This document shows positions 33,663-43,694 of a stretch of 64,000 bases of DNA, piece by piece (position 1 is the first letter of the stretch; every line of letters begins with the position of its first letter). Source of the stretch: Asparagus officinalis (taxonomy: Eukaryota; Streptophyta; Magnoliopsida; Asparagales; Asparagaceae). The notes under the pieces are model-generated. The model was not told where the DNA came from. It saw only the letters and a list, made by a program, of their open reading frames with translations, and made no database searches. Location: assembly GCF_001876935.1 (NCBI RefSeq), contig NC_033803.1, positions 23,681,729-23,745,728 of the forward strand, read 5' to 3'. Position numbers and translations under genes: made by a program.

Positions 33663-34159
33663 ATGACTCGGAAGGGAGTCATACCTCCTGCTAATTATTG
33701 GAAATTGGCTAAAGGAATTGAGTCCGATGACAAACATTCAGCCATCGCGGAATCTCAATCCTTGAGTTCTTTCGTAGAATGTGAGAGCTCCACTTATATG
33801 GTAGGAAACCCTGATGATCTAGTGAAAAGACTTGATGAGCAGCAAGCCATGCTCAAATCATAGCAGGATACCATCAATGAACTCTAGATCTTGATGGCTC
33901 AAATTATCGCGGACAGGGCCAAGTCTCAGAAAATAAATTTGTCGGCTCAGCACGAATCTTCCCAAAGAGCAGGATCATCTTCATCAAAGGGGAAGGAAAA
34001 AGTGATTAAGACTTCTAATCAAGAAGCTCACAACTTAGAATCCTTCTTTGAAGAAGGAAAAGAGACCGAGAATGAGCAGAATCTCTAGTTTGGTAAAATG
34101 GAAGAACGGGAAGCCCGCCTCAATGCCATTACCAATAGAAGCAAGCTCCAAGATGAGGG
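33663..34159 (+). pseudogene. Tat copy B, gag N-terminal piece
   Basis: Matches Tat A 16240-16740: PANYWKLAKGIESDDKHSAI, STYMVGNPDDLVKRLDEQQ, then past a TAG at 33861 DTINEL and MAQIIADRAKSQK, and an acidic linker to 34088. The TAG is at the same codon as in A. The piece is cut at 34159 by the gag-only element; the 5-bp GAGGG (34155-34159) is repeated at 41090-41094. Confidence 0.8.
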
Positions 34160-35177
34160 TGTTGGCCTTCTTGTTTTGATGATGATTTACAAACAATTTA
34201 CAACAAATGTTGTTTGTCTAGTGTTTGTGTTTACGTATTTATTCTAGGCAAACAACGAGTTGGAGGATGGAAGAAATAGAGCTTCAACGATCATATCCAA
34301 AGGAGGTTGGCGGAATGTCGGTGAAGCCTTGCTATTCAAAGTTCAAGATCCAAGTTAAAGCAAGCTTCATCCGCGAGATTACCTAGAAGAGCTTATTGAA
34401 GATTAAGATCTAGCTTGGGTAATTTATTTTAGGTTTTATATTATGTGTGTTAGATACTCTAAGCTTAATATCATATACACACACGTATTTGGTTTCTAAG
34501 TTCAAATATTATATTCTTAGTTTATAGACTTAACAATCATCATATACATATTTTATCAAGTCTATATAATCATTGTGCAAAGTTTCAAAACATTGTTTAT
34601 GTCAAAACATCAAACTTCATGTATATCACTTTTTTCATGTTTTGAACACTTTTGCAAAATAATGAGATTTCACAATTGGGAAATGCAAATTGGAAAATTC
34701 TTTTTGTAACATGTTCAAAATATCATTTGCAAACATTTCTCAAAGTTTCATCAAGTTTGGAATTGATTTGTTATGTTTAAAGGAATTTACAAATTCACGT
34801 TTTCGTTCGTGCACATGTTCGTGCATGTTTTACAAAACAGATGAGTTTTTATAAATGGGGAGTGATATTCAAGAAATTCTTTCTTTGACATGTTTAACTA
34901 TATGTTTAGAAACTTTACTCAAAATTTTACTATTTTTGGAGTTGATTTACTATGTCTAATTGATTTTACAAAATCGTGTATCACAGCAGATTTTCAGAAA
35001 CTGTATTTCTATGTTCAAACATTTATTTCTCTCAACTGGGAAATTATTTTTCTGAAATTCTTTCTCTAACATGTTTTTATACATGTCTAGAACCTTCCCT
35101 CAAATTTTAATAATTTTTGGAGCTGTTTTACTATTTTTAACCAATTTTATAAAATCGGATATACCTGCTACAGTACC

Positions 35178-35282
35178 GCCGGTCGACCAAAATTTTCCGC
35201 CGGTCGACCGACGAACTCTCTGGATGTCTCCTGAGTTTCTGACCTTGTTCGCGGTTGACCGTGATTTTTATCGGTCGACCGC
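35178..35282. promoter_or_regulatory. CGGTCGACCG palindrome cluster, 5' LTR
   Basis: Full or near-full copies of CGGTCGACCG occur at about 35179, 35202 and 35272, with a variant CGGTTGACCG near 35252. They lie about 90-190 bp upstream of the TATA box, where enhancer or transcription-factor sites would be expected. No factor is assigned. Confidence 0.55.
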
Positions 35283-35367
35283 TGGAGTCCCAACGGCTCT
35301 TTTTAGAGCCGTTGCAGATGGTTTTTTGGTCTTTTTGTAAGGGGTTTTGGTCTGAGGTTTTGGAGGC

Positions 35368-35378
35368 TATAAAAACCC
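35368..35378 (+). promoter_or_regulatory. TATA box of the 5' LTR
   Basis: CTATAAAAACC about 900 bp before the LTR end. The equivalent position of the 3' LTR (near 40320) has lost this segment. Confidence 0.7.
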
Positions 35379-36291
35379 TCTTTGATCTCAATTTTCAGTA
35401 ATCCAAGAGAGTTTTAAAAACAAGTTTAAGAAAGTTTTAATTAAGGGTTCAAGTTTGTTTTTAGTGTTTGTTTAAAAAGCTTTTAAGCATTTACAAGAGT
35501 TTGGTTTGTGGAGCAAATTTCACAAGAGCAAGTGGAGATCATCCTTGGTGTTTGAGCATTCATTCTTCTCCCTCTCTCTTGTCATCTATAGAGAAGTTTC
35601 CTTAAACTCAATTCTAGCATTTTATAAGTTTGTTCTTAATTTCATAAGCTAGATTTCATATTGAGTTTATATTGTTTTATCTCTTTGATCACACACAACC
35701 TATTAAGCTTATTGTATTTACATTCATAGTATAATTTAGGATTGTGGGTTTGTGACATTGAGAGTGAGCTTGTGATTGCAAGAGTGTGAGTTGTAGAGTT
35801 TTCGGTTAGCTAGAAAACCGAGTGTGTAGAAGAAGTTCCGGCTTCCAAACCGGATTGTGTTAGTGGATTTCTCCCCGGGAGTGGGGAGCGGAGACGTAGG
35901 ACGGAAGGTCCGAACTCCGTGATCATATTGCTTGTTTGAGTTTGTCTTTGGCGTAGTTGTTTTTGCATTTATCTTATATCGCCAATTGTGCATTACTCGT
36001 CCTTTTTATGATCCACTATCTAGTTTAGAGTTTTTACCCTTGTGTTAGTTTTATATCCTTGCACATACATTGTCTATATCTCTTTGTTAGGATATATCTT
36101 ATTGTTTATATATCCTTGCATATATTTCTATCATATAGGATATATCACCTTGTGTATATTGCATATTCTTGCACTTAACTCTTTGTATATCTATCTTGCA
36201 AGAATATATTTGTTAATTAGTTTTTAATTGGTATTTAATCGGATTAGATTAGCATAAGACCCTAATCACCCCCCCTCTAGGGTCTAACAAT

Positions 36292-36303
36292 TGGTATCAG
36301 AGC
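36292..36303 (+). other. Primer-binding site (initiator Met tRNA)
   Basis: TGGTATCAGAGC starts 3 bp after the LTR's CA end. This is the standard primer site of many plant copia and gypsy elements. Confidence 0.95.
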
Positions 36304-36377
36304 TTGGTGCTCTTTGATTTAAGGACTAACCGCCTTGAGTTAAAGATCCAAGTTATCTTATTTGTGCTAATCTAGTT

Positions 36378-37901
36378 ATGATTACATTAGTCTTGCTTGC
36401 ATATTTTCACATATATATCTTGAATATGAATGTATTTTGTTTAGGCTATAAATCCAATGTTGCTCCTAAATTCATTAATTTTCCCTATGCACAATGGGCT
36501 TCTAGATTTAAACTATTTGTTGAATCTAGAAATATCGACTTATGGGAAGTTATTGATTGTGCTTATATTGTGCCCACTTTGGAGATATCCAAGTGGAGCA
36601 ATCATGATAAGAAAATGTTTTCAATGAACAAGCTTTTGTTAGAATATTTGCTTAATGTCTTTGACTCATCATTTTCTAACAAATTTGTTCATTTTGATAG
36701 TGCTTACAATTTATGGAAATTCATAGAAGCACATCAAGGCAACTTGAAGAAAATCCAACGTAGTTTGGAGGATTATTCTTCAAGTGAGCGTGGAGCATCA
36801 TCATGCACACGGCCACTAGGCGATAGCCCTAGTGTGGTAAGCGATTCGGAATCCGATAGTGATATATCCATCAATGAACTCGCTTGTGCATATGATAGAT
36901 TATCTCATGCCTATACAAAATTGCAAAACAATTTTATTGATCTTAAAAGCAAGCATATTAGTTTAAAATCCGATCATGAGTCGCTAGCTTCCAAACTTGA
37001 TATTGTTGTTAAAGAGAATGCTATTTTAAAAGAAAACAATGAGTTATTAAGTTTGGAAAATAATAACATGTCTTCATCTATTGCTAGCTTAACTCATGCT
37101 AATAATAATGCCATGATAGAAGTAGAAACTATTAGAAATAAGTTTAATTCTTTTAGAAATGATCATGTTTCATCTACTTCTATTTCCAATGCTTGTATGC
37201 ATAATGATGAATTGAATCTTGTGAAAAACCGAATATCATCTTTAGATTCAACTCTTAAAACATGCATTGTAGATAATAAGAAACTTATGGACTTGGGTGT
37301 AAAGTCTAGTACTACAACTTCTAAACCCGTACACTTTGCACACTTGTATAGTAAAACTTATAAGTGCTCCATTTGTGGTCGAAAAGGCCATTTAGCTAAG
37401 TTTTGCTATGATGCACAAAAACATAAGAATATTAATTCTTCTTGTGCATCTCATAAGGCTTCTTCTTCATCACATGTACACACACATGCACCCATTGTTC
37501 ATCATAAGCATGCTAATGTGTATCATTGTGATTTTTGTGGTAGAGTTGGTCACTTAGCCAAGTTTTGTTTTGATTTGCGAAAAGTTTCTAAATCGCAAAA
37601 TATTTCAAGTAGACCAACATTATTTCAAAATGTTTCTCATTTGCAAAATAATCTTAAAAGACCATCTTTATTTGCAAATGTTCCTCGTGCACATCCACAT
37701 GGTCAACATAACCAAATGCATCCTCTTCATTGCACTTATTGCAATCGAATGGGTCATTTGCATAATTATTGCTATGACCGGACCCGTGCACTAAATGCGC
37801 CCAAATGGGTTCATAACCCTAGGGCTTTGAGCTTGAATGATAGGGGTCATGTCCCTAAATCGTTTGGTACCAAGAGTTCTTGGGTACCAAAACAAATTTA
37901 A
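36378..37901 (+). CDS. gag: Gag protein of the gag-only element
   Basis: 507 codons, open throughout. The N-terminus (residues about 25-125) is the start of a copia capsid domain (FPYAQWASRFKLFVESRNI, SAYNLWKFIEAHQG). It then jumps directly to an acidic Ser-rich linker (SVVSDSESDSDIS), so the second half of the usual UBN2-type capsid domain is missing. Residues about 165-310 form a heptad-rich coiled coil. Three CCHC zinc knuckles start at Cys330 (CSICGRKGHLAKFC), Cys384 (CDFCGRVGHLAKFC) and Cys452 (CTYCNRMGHLHNYC) and would bind element RNA. A later Met (residue 17) may be the true start, because residues 1-16 are hydrophobic and unlike gag. It is the only intact long frame in the window. 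Confidence 0.85.
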   Translation: MITLVLLAYFHIYILNMNVFCLGYKSNVAPKFINFPYAQWASRFKLFVESRNIDLWEVIDCAYIVPTLEISKWSNHDKKMFSMNKLLLEYLLNVFDSSFSNKFVHFDSAYNLWKFIEAHQGNLKKIQRSLEDYSSSERGASSCTRPLGDSPSVVSDSESDSDISINELACAYDRLSHAYTKLQNNFIDLKSKHISLKSDHESLASKLDIVVKENAILKENNELLSLENNNMSSSIASLTHANNNAMIEVETIRNKFNSFRNDHVSSTSISNACMHNDELNLVKNRISSLDSTLKTCIVDNKKLMDLGVKSSTTTSKPVHFAHLYSKTYKCSICGRKGHLAKFCYDAQKHKNINSSCASHKASSSSHVHTHAPIVHHKHANVYHCDFCGRVGHLAKFCFDLRKVSKSQNISSRPTLFQNVSHLQNNLKRPSLFANVPRAHPHGQHNQMHPLHCTYCNRMGHLHNYCYDRTRALNAPKWVHNPRALSLNDRGHVPKSFGTKSSWVPKQI

Positions 37902-38844
37902 TTTTTATACCAAGAAATTTATTGTTTTTCTTTTTTCTTTTTCTTGGATTTGAAAAATTATACTTTAAACTTTTGAATATGAAAACAATTTTTTTTTAAT
38001 TCTTTTGTTTTCATGGTTATTGGTTTTGTTTTGATGAGAGGTTTATGTTTATATAACCCCCCGGATTTATTGGGTGTTTATTCCCAAATCATGTTTACCG
38101 GATGCAAGAATGATTATATGGGTTAGAACAAGCTTAAGAGCTTGATATATTGTTGCCTCTCTTGAAATTATTTTGTCAAAGATTTTGTTTTGAACTGTTG
38201 CTTTGAATTCATTATATTTCACTTATATGATGATATTTATGTGTTTGTGCTAATGGATCATCTATTCGTGCTTTATAATGTATTCTATGAGTGGTTTGAT
38301 CAAGTTATGTAAAGAAAATTTTTCTTTATTGATCAAACATTGTTTTTGAATATAAACTTTGATTTATGAATTCTTTTGGTTGATTTGTTTTCATTTGAAA
38401 ACTTTTTGCATGATTCTCATGTTCCTCTTCTTTTGATTTCATAAATCTATTCTTTTATATGGTTTTTATATTTTTTGTGTTAATGAGACACTATTTTCAT
38501 ATTGACATATTTATATGTGTTCTCATTATCTTCATGTATGTGAGTAAATTTTTAGCATATTCATGTATGCTTGCTCACATATGTTTTGCCATGATCTTCA
38601 TCGCATATATTCTATATGGCTTTTTGATAGGGGGAGCAATCCCTATACTTGTTTGATACTCACCTATGCTTATTGATAGGGGGAGCTTTCGCTCTCTTAA
38701 TCCTTTTGTCCCCTTTTTGATGTTGTCAAAGGGGGAGAAATATTGTGAGTATATTCTTTCTTGTTTATATGCATGATATATTATACATTGTATATTCATT
38801 TCCTTTCATGCATATATCCTTTTTGTAAATTGTTTGTCATCATC
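37902..38844 (+). other. Non-coding region between gag and polypurine tract
   Basis: AT-rich (T-rich on +), without any pol motif. It contains GGGGGAG purine blocks at about 38629, 38680 and 38729 besides the terminal polypurine tract, all followed by short T-rich stretches. A hydrophobic 65-codon frame at 38459-38656 is not conserved in the minus-strand relative. Confidence 0.8.
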
Positions 38845-38858
38845 AAAAAGGGGGAGAT
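38845..38858 (+). other. Polypurine tract
   Basis: AAAAAGGGGGAGAT immediately before the first TGTTGGCC of the 3' LTR. It primes plus-strand synthesis. A second version (AAAAAAGGGGAGAT) stands at 39096-39109 within the 3' LTR. Confidence 0.9.
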
Positions 38859-41089
38859 TGTTGGCCTTCTTGTTTTGATGATGTTTAACAAACAATTTAC
38901 CACTAATATTGTTTGTCTAGTATTTGTGTTTTCGTATTTATTGTAGACAAACAACGTTGTTGGAGGATGGATGGAATAGAGCTTCAACGATCATATCCAA
39001 AGGAGGTTGGCGGATATATGCATGTGAGTTATTATCTTGTATATGTTCATTTCCTTCATGCATATATTCCTTTTTGTAAATTGTTTGTCATCATCAAAAA
39101 AGGGGAGATTGTTGGCCTTCTTATTTTGATGATGATTTACAAACAATTTACAGCAAATGTTGTTTGTCTAGTGTTTGCATTTTTCGTATTTATTCTAGGC
39201 AAACAACGAGTTGGAGGATGGAAGGAATAGAGCTTCAACGATCATATCCAAATGAGGTTGGCGGAATGTCGGTGAAGCCTTGCTATTCAAAGTTCAAGAT
39301 CCAAGTTAAAGCAAGCTTCATCCGCGAGATTATCTAGAAGAGCTTATTGAAGATCAAGATCTAGCTTGGGTAATTTAGTTTAGGTTTTATATTATGTGTG
39401 TTAAGTACTCTAAGCTCAATATAATATACACACACGTATTTGGTTTCTATGTATATATATAGTTATATATACGTGTGTGAAGTACCTTAAGCTCAATATC
39501 ATATACACACACGTATTTGGTTTCTATGCATATATATAGTTATATATATACATGCATGGTTTTGGGTTTTCATGTTTTGAACACTTTTGCAAAATAATGA
39601 GATTTCACAATTGGGAAATGCAAATTGGAAAATTCTTTTTGTAACATGTTCAAAATATCATTTGCAAACATTTATCAAAGTTTCATCAAGTTTGGAATTG
39701 ATTTGTTATGTTTAAAGGAATTTACAAATTCACGTTTTCGTTCGTGCACATGTTCGTGCATGTTTTACAAAACAGATGAGTTTTTATAAATGGGATGTGA
39801 TATTCAAGAAATTCTTTCTTTGACATGTTTATCTATATGTTTAGAAATTTTCCTCAAAATTTTACTATTTGTGGAGTTGATTTACTGTGTCTAATTGATT
39901 TTACAAAATCGTGTATCACAGCAGATTTTTAGAAACTGTATTTCTATGTTCAAACATTTATTTCTCTCAACTGGGAAATTATTTTTCAGAAATTCTTTCT
40001 CTAACATGTTTTTATACATGTCTAGAACCTTCTCTCAAAAGTTCATAATTTTTGGAGCTGTTTTACTATTTTTAACCGATTTTATAAAATCGGATATACC
40101 TGCTTCAGTACCGTCGGTCGACCGAAATTTCCGCCGGTCGACCGAAATTTACCATCGGTCGACCGAAATTTCCTCCCGGTCGACCGACGGCTCTCTGGAC
40201 GGCTTCTGAGCTTCTGACCTTGCTTGCGGTCGACCGCGACTTTCATCGGTCGACCGCTGGAGTTCCAACGGCTCTTTTTTGAGCCGTTGCAGGTGGTTTT
40301 TGGTCATTTTGCTTGGGGGCTTTTGGCTCTTTGATCTCAATTTTCAGTAATCCAAGAGAGTTTTAAAAACAAGTTTAAGAAAGTTTTAATTAAGGGTTTA
40401 GTGTTTGTTTAAAAAACTTTTAAGCATTTACAAGAGTTTGATTTGTTGAGCAAATTTCACAAGAGCAAGTGGAGATCATCCTTGGTGTTTGAGCATTCAT
40501 TCTTCTCCCTCTCTCTTGTCATCTATAGAGAAGTTTCCTTAAACTCAATTCTAGCATTTTATAAGTTTGTTCTTAATTTCATAAGCTAGATTTCATATTG
40601 AGTTTATATTGTTTTATCTCTTTGTTCACACACAACCTATTGAGCTTATAGTATTTACATTCATAGTATATTTTGGGTTGTGGAATTAGTGACTTAGAGT
40701 TGTGCTTAATTGAGTTCTCACCCTGTATTAGAGAACAAATCTTGTGTTGTGTGGGGACCGAACTCCGTAATCATATTGTTTGTTTGTGATTGCATTGGCG
40801 CACTTACTTTTATGTTCATATCTTATATCGCCTTTGTATATTGCTTGTTGATTATATTGCCCACCATCTAGTTTAGATTATTTACCCTTGTGTTAGTTTA
40901 TATATCCTTGCTCACATACTTGTAATATCTCATTGATAGGATATATTCATTTGTTCATATTGCTTATCCTAGCTTACATATCTTGTTGTATTTCATACTT
41001 GCTAGGATAACTTGTTAATTAGTTTCAATTGGTATTTTATTGGATTAGATTAGCATAAGACCCTAATCACCCCCCTCTAGGGTCTAACA
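38859..41089 (+). repeat. Mosaic 3' LTR of the gag-only element
   Basis: It begins with about 157 bp of LTR start (38859-39015), switches to about 94 bp of internal tail including a second polypurine tract (39016-39109), and restarts as a full LTR at 39110 running to CTAACA at 41089. A TA-rich ~75-bp block is also repeated at 39400-39550. CGGTCGACCG occurs six times at 40112-40258. The TATA segment and a ~130-bp leader block differ from or are lacking relative to the 5' LTR. Confidence 0.9.
40112..40260. promoter_or_regulatory. CGGTCGACCG palindrome cluster, 3' LTR
   Basis: Copies at about 40113, 40135, 40155, 40178, 40227 and 40248. The first three are spaced 20-22 bp and followed by AAATTT, so the cluster has grown by short tandem duplication relative to the 5' LTR. 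Confidence 0.7.
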
Positions 41090-42307
41090 GAGGGAGCTGT
41101 TAGGCCCTATCCTGCTAAATGGGATACATCCTCTTATCCTCTAAAGTTCAAAGTCCCGATACTGTAAGCTTTTGATGACACAGGATCACCAAATCGACAT
41201 ATATGTTATTTCAAGTCGTAAACTAAGAATGTGATAGCAAATGATGTCGTGCTGTCTCGGTTATTCATTGGCACCCTCAAGGGGGTCACCTTTGAATGGT
41301 TCATAAAATTGCCTGCAAGATGTATGCAGAAGTGGGCAGATCTAGAGAGACTATTCCTGGCCCAGGTTCTTTGAAGACAATATGGAAATCTACGTCTCAT
41401 CTCTTCTTGCCACTAAGCAGAAGAAAGGAGAGCCCATCAAAGCCTTCGCCGAGATGTTCCGAAGCGTGGCTCTTTGATGTTTGATATGTATGAGACATTC
41501 TACTCTAGTGGAAACTTATAGACACAACCTGCAGACCAACCTCCTAGCACAAATGGGAGTCGCAGAGTGCCGTTCTTAGAAACAGCTAGTCTCTCAAGGT
41601 GAACAAGCTGAAGAAATTGTCGTTAGGATTAAAGCTGAAGAAGAAGGCACGCAAAAGCAACCGCTACAACGTGGTCCTGGTAATGCTTACCGATCAAAGG
41701 GAAAAGATACCATGGCCACTGAAGCTAGTACTCAATCGCCACCTGCTAAGCAGGGTAAGGCATCGGGTCAGCCAAGAGCATCTAAGAAGCACTCTTTCAA
41801 GGAGGATCATGTGGTCACTATATTCAAACTACTACAGAAGAACAATAAGTTAAAACTTCCTGAACTCAAGAAACCCGAAGAGGAGGGAAAGGTGGATGAT
41901 CCCAACTAATGCCTCTACCACAGAATGCTGGGGCATCCAACGAAGAGGTGCTACATCTTCAAGGATATCCTACATGAAGTACTCAAGTAAAAGCCGGAAT
42001 AGAAGATTGTAACCACCAACATGATATCGGTCCAATTCGGGAATTTTCCACCCATTACAGCTCCAACCGGCATCGTCCCTATCCCTAAGGGAGAAATGCT
42101 TCTAATAAACACTGACTCGCATGGTCAGAAAGATAAAGAATAGGTACCCCTTACTACTCCGAAAGGAGAGACAATGTGGGACCATCCCAATTTGCTTGAA
42201 GACCTGCAGTGGGCAAGTGCGTCGGAGAAGAAGAAGAGAAATAAGGGTAAATCTTCTAATATGATTAGCCCTTCTTTAAATAAAGATGATACCTATCTGA
42301 TCCTTCT
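41090..42307 (+). pseudogene. Tat copy B, gag capsid and nucleocapsid piece
   Basis: Resumes after the GAGGG duplication. The capsid domain is at 41160-41480 (FDDTGSPN-like, LFIGTLKGVTFEWFIKLP). A zinc-knuckle-like CLYHRMLGHPTKRCYIFKD follows at about 41911-41967, and a Pro-rich stretch to 42300. Frameshifts and stops are frequent (41176, 41372, 41477, 41909). It ends at the target duplication CTTCT (42303-42307) of the minus-strand gypsy element. The homologue in A is 16700-17300. Confidence 0.75.
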
Positions 42308-43480
42308 TGTCATGCCCCCAAAATATGTAGTTAATTTTGAGATACATGACAACGGCAACACGTGCACAAGCACATGCTAAGCCTGCAGTGTACTTCCATA
42401 TTACAATAAACTTCATTTTAAAAGAAACTTTATTGACAAATAAAGAAGTCTCAGAGCAAAACTACATTATAACAAGTTCACTCTAATGAGTCAAAAGACT
42501 CTTATTACATATGCATAGTAACATAACTAAAATAACTATAACTTCAACATCAAACACTCTAAAAGATTATTCTCATGTTCTAAAGCTCCGCGATTTGATA
42601 AAGCTATCTAATTTTTATCTGAAAAAGATTGAAAAACAACGGGGTGAGTTTACACTCTATGAGCAAAAAAACTGATCATTAGAATATCAGTCAAGTTTAA
42701 GAATTTATAAATACTAAAATTTAAATAAGCTATCGTTAAAAAGAATGATTGATAAATGAATAATATTTCAAATAAGAGGAATTTTTAAGAATAGCAGGTG
42801 ACATTGTCATTAAAGATTATTCACAAATTTAAGAAATAATACGAATGAACACTAAATACTTTTAAAACTGTAATTATTGATCTAAATTCACAATTGCAAA
42901 ACTTTTTCAGTTATCACACTAAAGCTATAAAAATTATAACCTAGTAGCATAAGAAAACGCATCAAATCACTATAAATCAACCCGGGGACAGAATGTACCT
43001 AGTACTATCATAGGTTGCCCGAAGGCCACTTCACTTTTGCCAAAAAAGCCACTTTAACACTGGTCGATACATTTAATATCATACGGTAGGATTAAAGAAA
43101 TCACTTCACTCCATAGTGGACTTCAGAGGATTTTTAACATTTAAAACACTTTTTTTTGCTCAAAGTATCACTCACAATTTTCACTTATACGAAAAGTATT
43201 ATAAATGCTTAAACACATTTGCAAACTTTTCTCATATCAATTTCATGAAAATAGAATATTCATGAATCTAAACGAATAGATAATTTATTTTTGTCAAATA
43301 GAACTCTTTAGTAAATGCATTTGAATAGTAAATTTGAAATGATATATTTTTATTAATCTCATATGCTAAACAATATTTATCTTATAAAAGATAAATGGCT
43401 ATCACATTCCAATTTGTTAACAATTACTATCAATGAACAGAATAACGTGTCTAGTCCATTATTTCTCTATACAAAAATAA
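42308..43480 (-). repeat. 3' LTR of the minus-strand gypsy element, outer part
   Basis: Aligns with 60399-61567 of the right LTR, from TGTCATGCCCCC to CTCTATAC-AAAATAA, with scattered substitutions. Homology stops at 43480. The next 14 bases repeat LTR sequence from 43396-43409, and foreign DNA follows. Confidence 0.85.
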
Positions 43481-43694
43481 TGGCTATCACATTCTCCTGC
43501 TCTACGGAGCCCTCTGGAGCTAGAGTTGGGGCTGCTTGATGCTCTTCTCCTTTCGAGAGAATTGAATTACTTCGGCTCAGATGCCTTTGATCGAATAGAA
43601 GGATAGATACCTGCCTTTAGCGACTATGTTCGGTCATTCCTTAGGGAATTTTATCAACCAAAGAAGGTGGCTACTGAAGGACCTGGATACAACT

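Larger units (their letters stand above)
34160..36289 (+). repeat. 5' LTR of gag-only element (2130 bp)
   Basis: It begins TGTTGGCCTTCTTGTTTTGA and ends CTAGGGTCTAACA. It includes five GTCGAC-type palindromes at 35178-35282, a TATA box at 35369-35376 and a transcribed leader. The 3' LTR resembles it closely over 34590-35160 but differs strongly in the downstream third. Confidence 0.95.
34160..41089 (+). mobile_element. Complete gag-only copia-like LTR retrotransposon
   Basis: It has TG...CA LTRs, a primer site for initiator tRNA-Met, one intact gag, a polypurine tract, and a perfect GAGGG target duplication on both sides. There is no protease, integrase or reverse transcriptase between gag (stop 37901) and the polypurine tract (38845). 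This is the architecture described for plant terminal-repeat retrotransposons with a GAG domain (TR-GAG). Mobilisation would need enzymes supplied by a related full element. The 3' LTR is a mosaic. Confidence 0.9.

Noticed and set aside
38459..38656. Hydrophobic 65-codon frame, possible envelope-like membrane protein
   Set aside because: It arises from T-rich sequence, has no conserved equivalent in the minus-strand relative and no signal or cleavage features.
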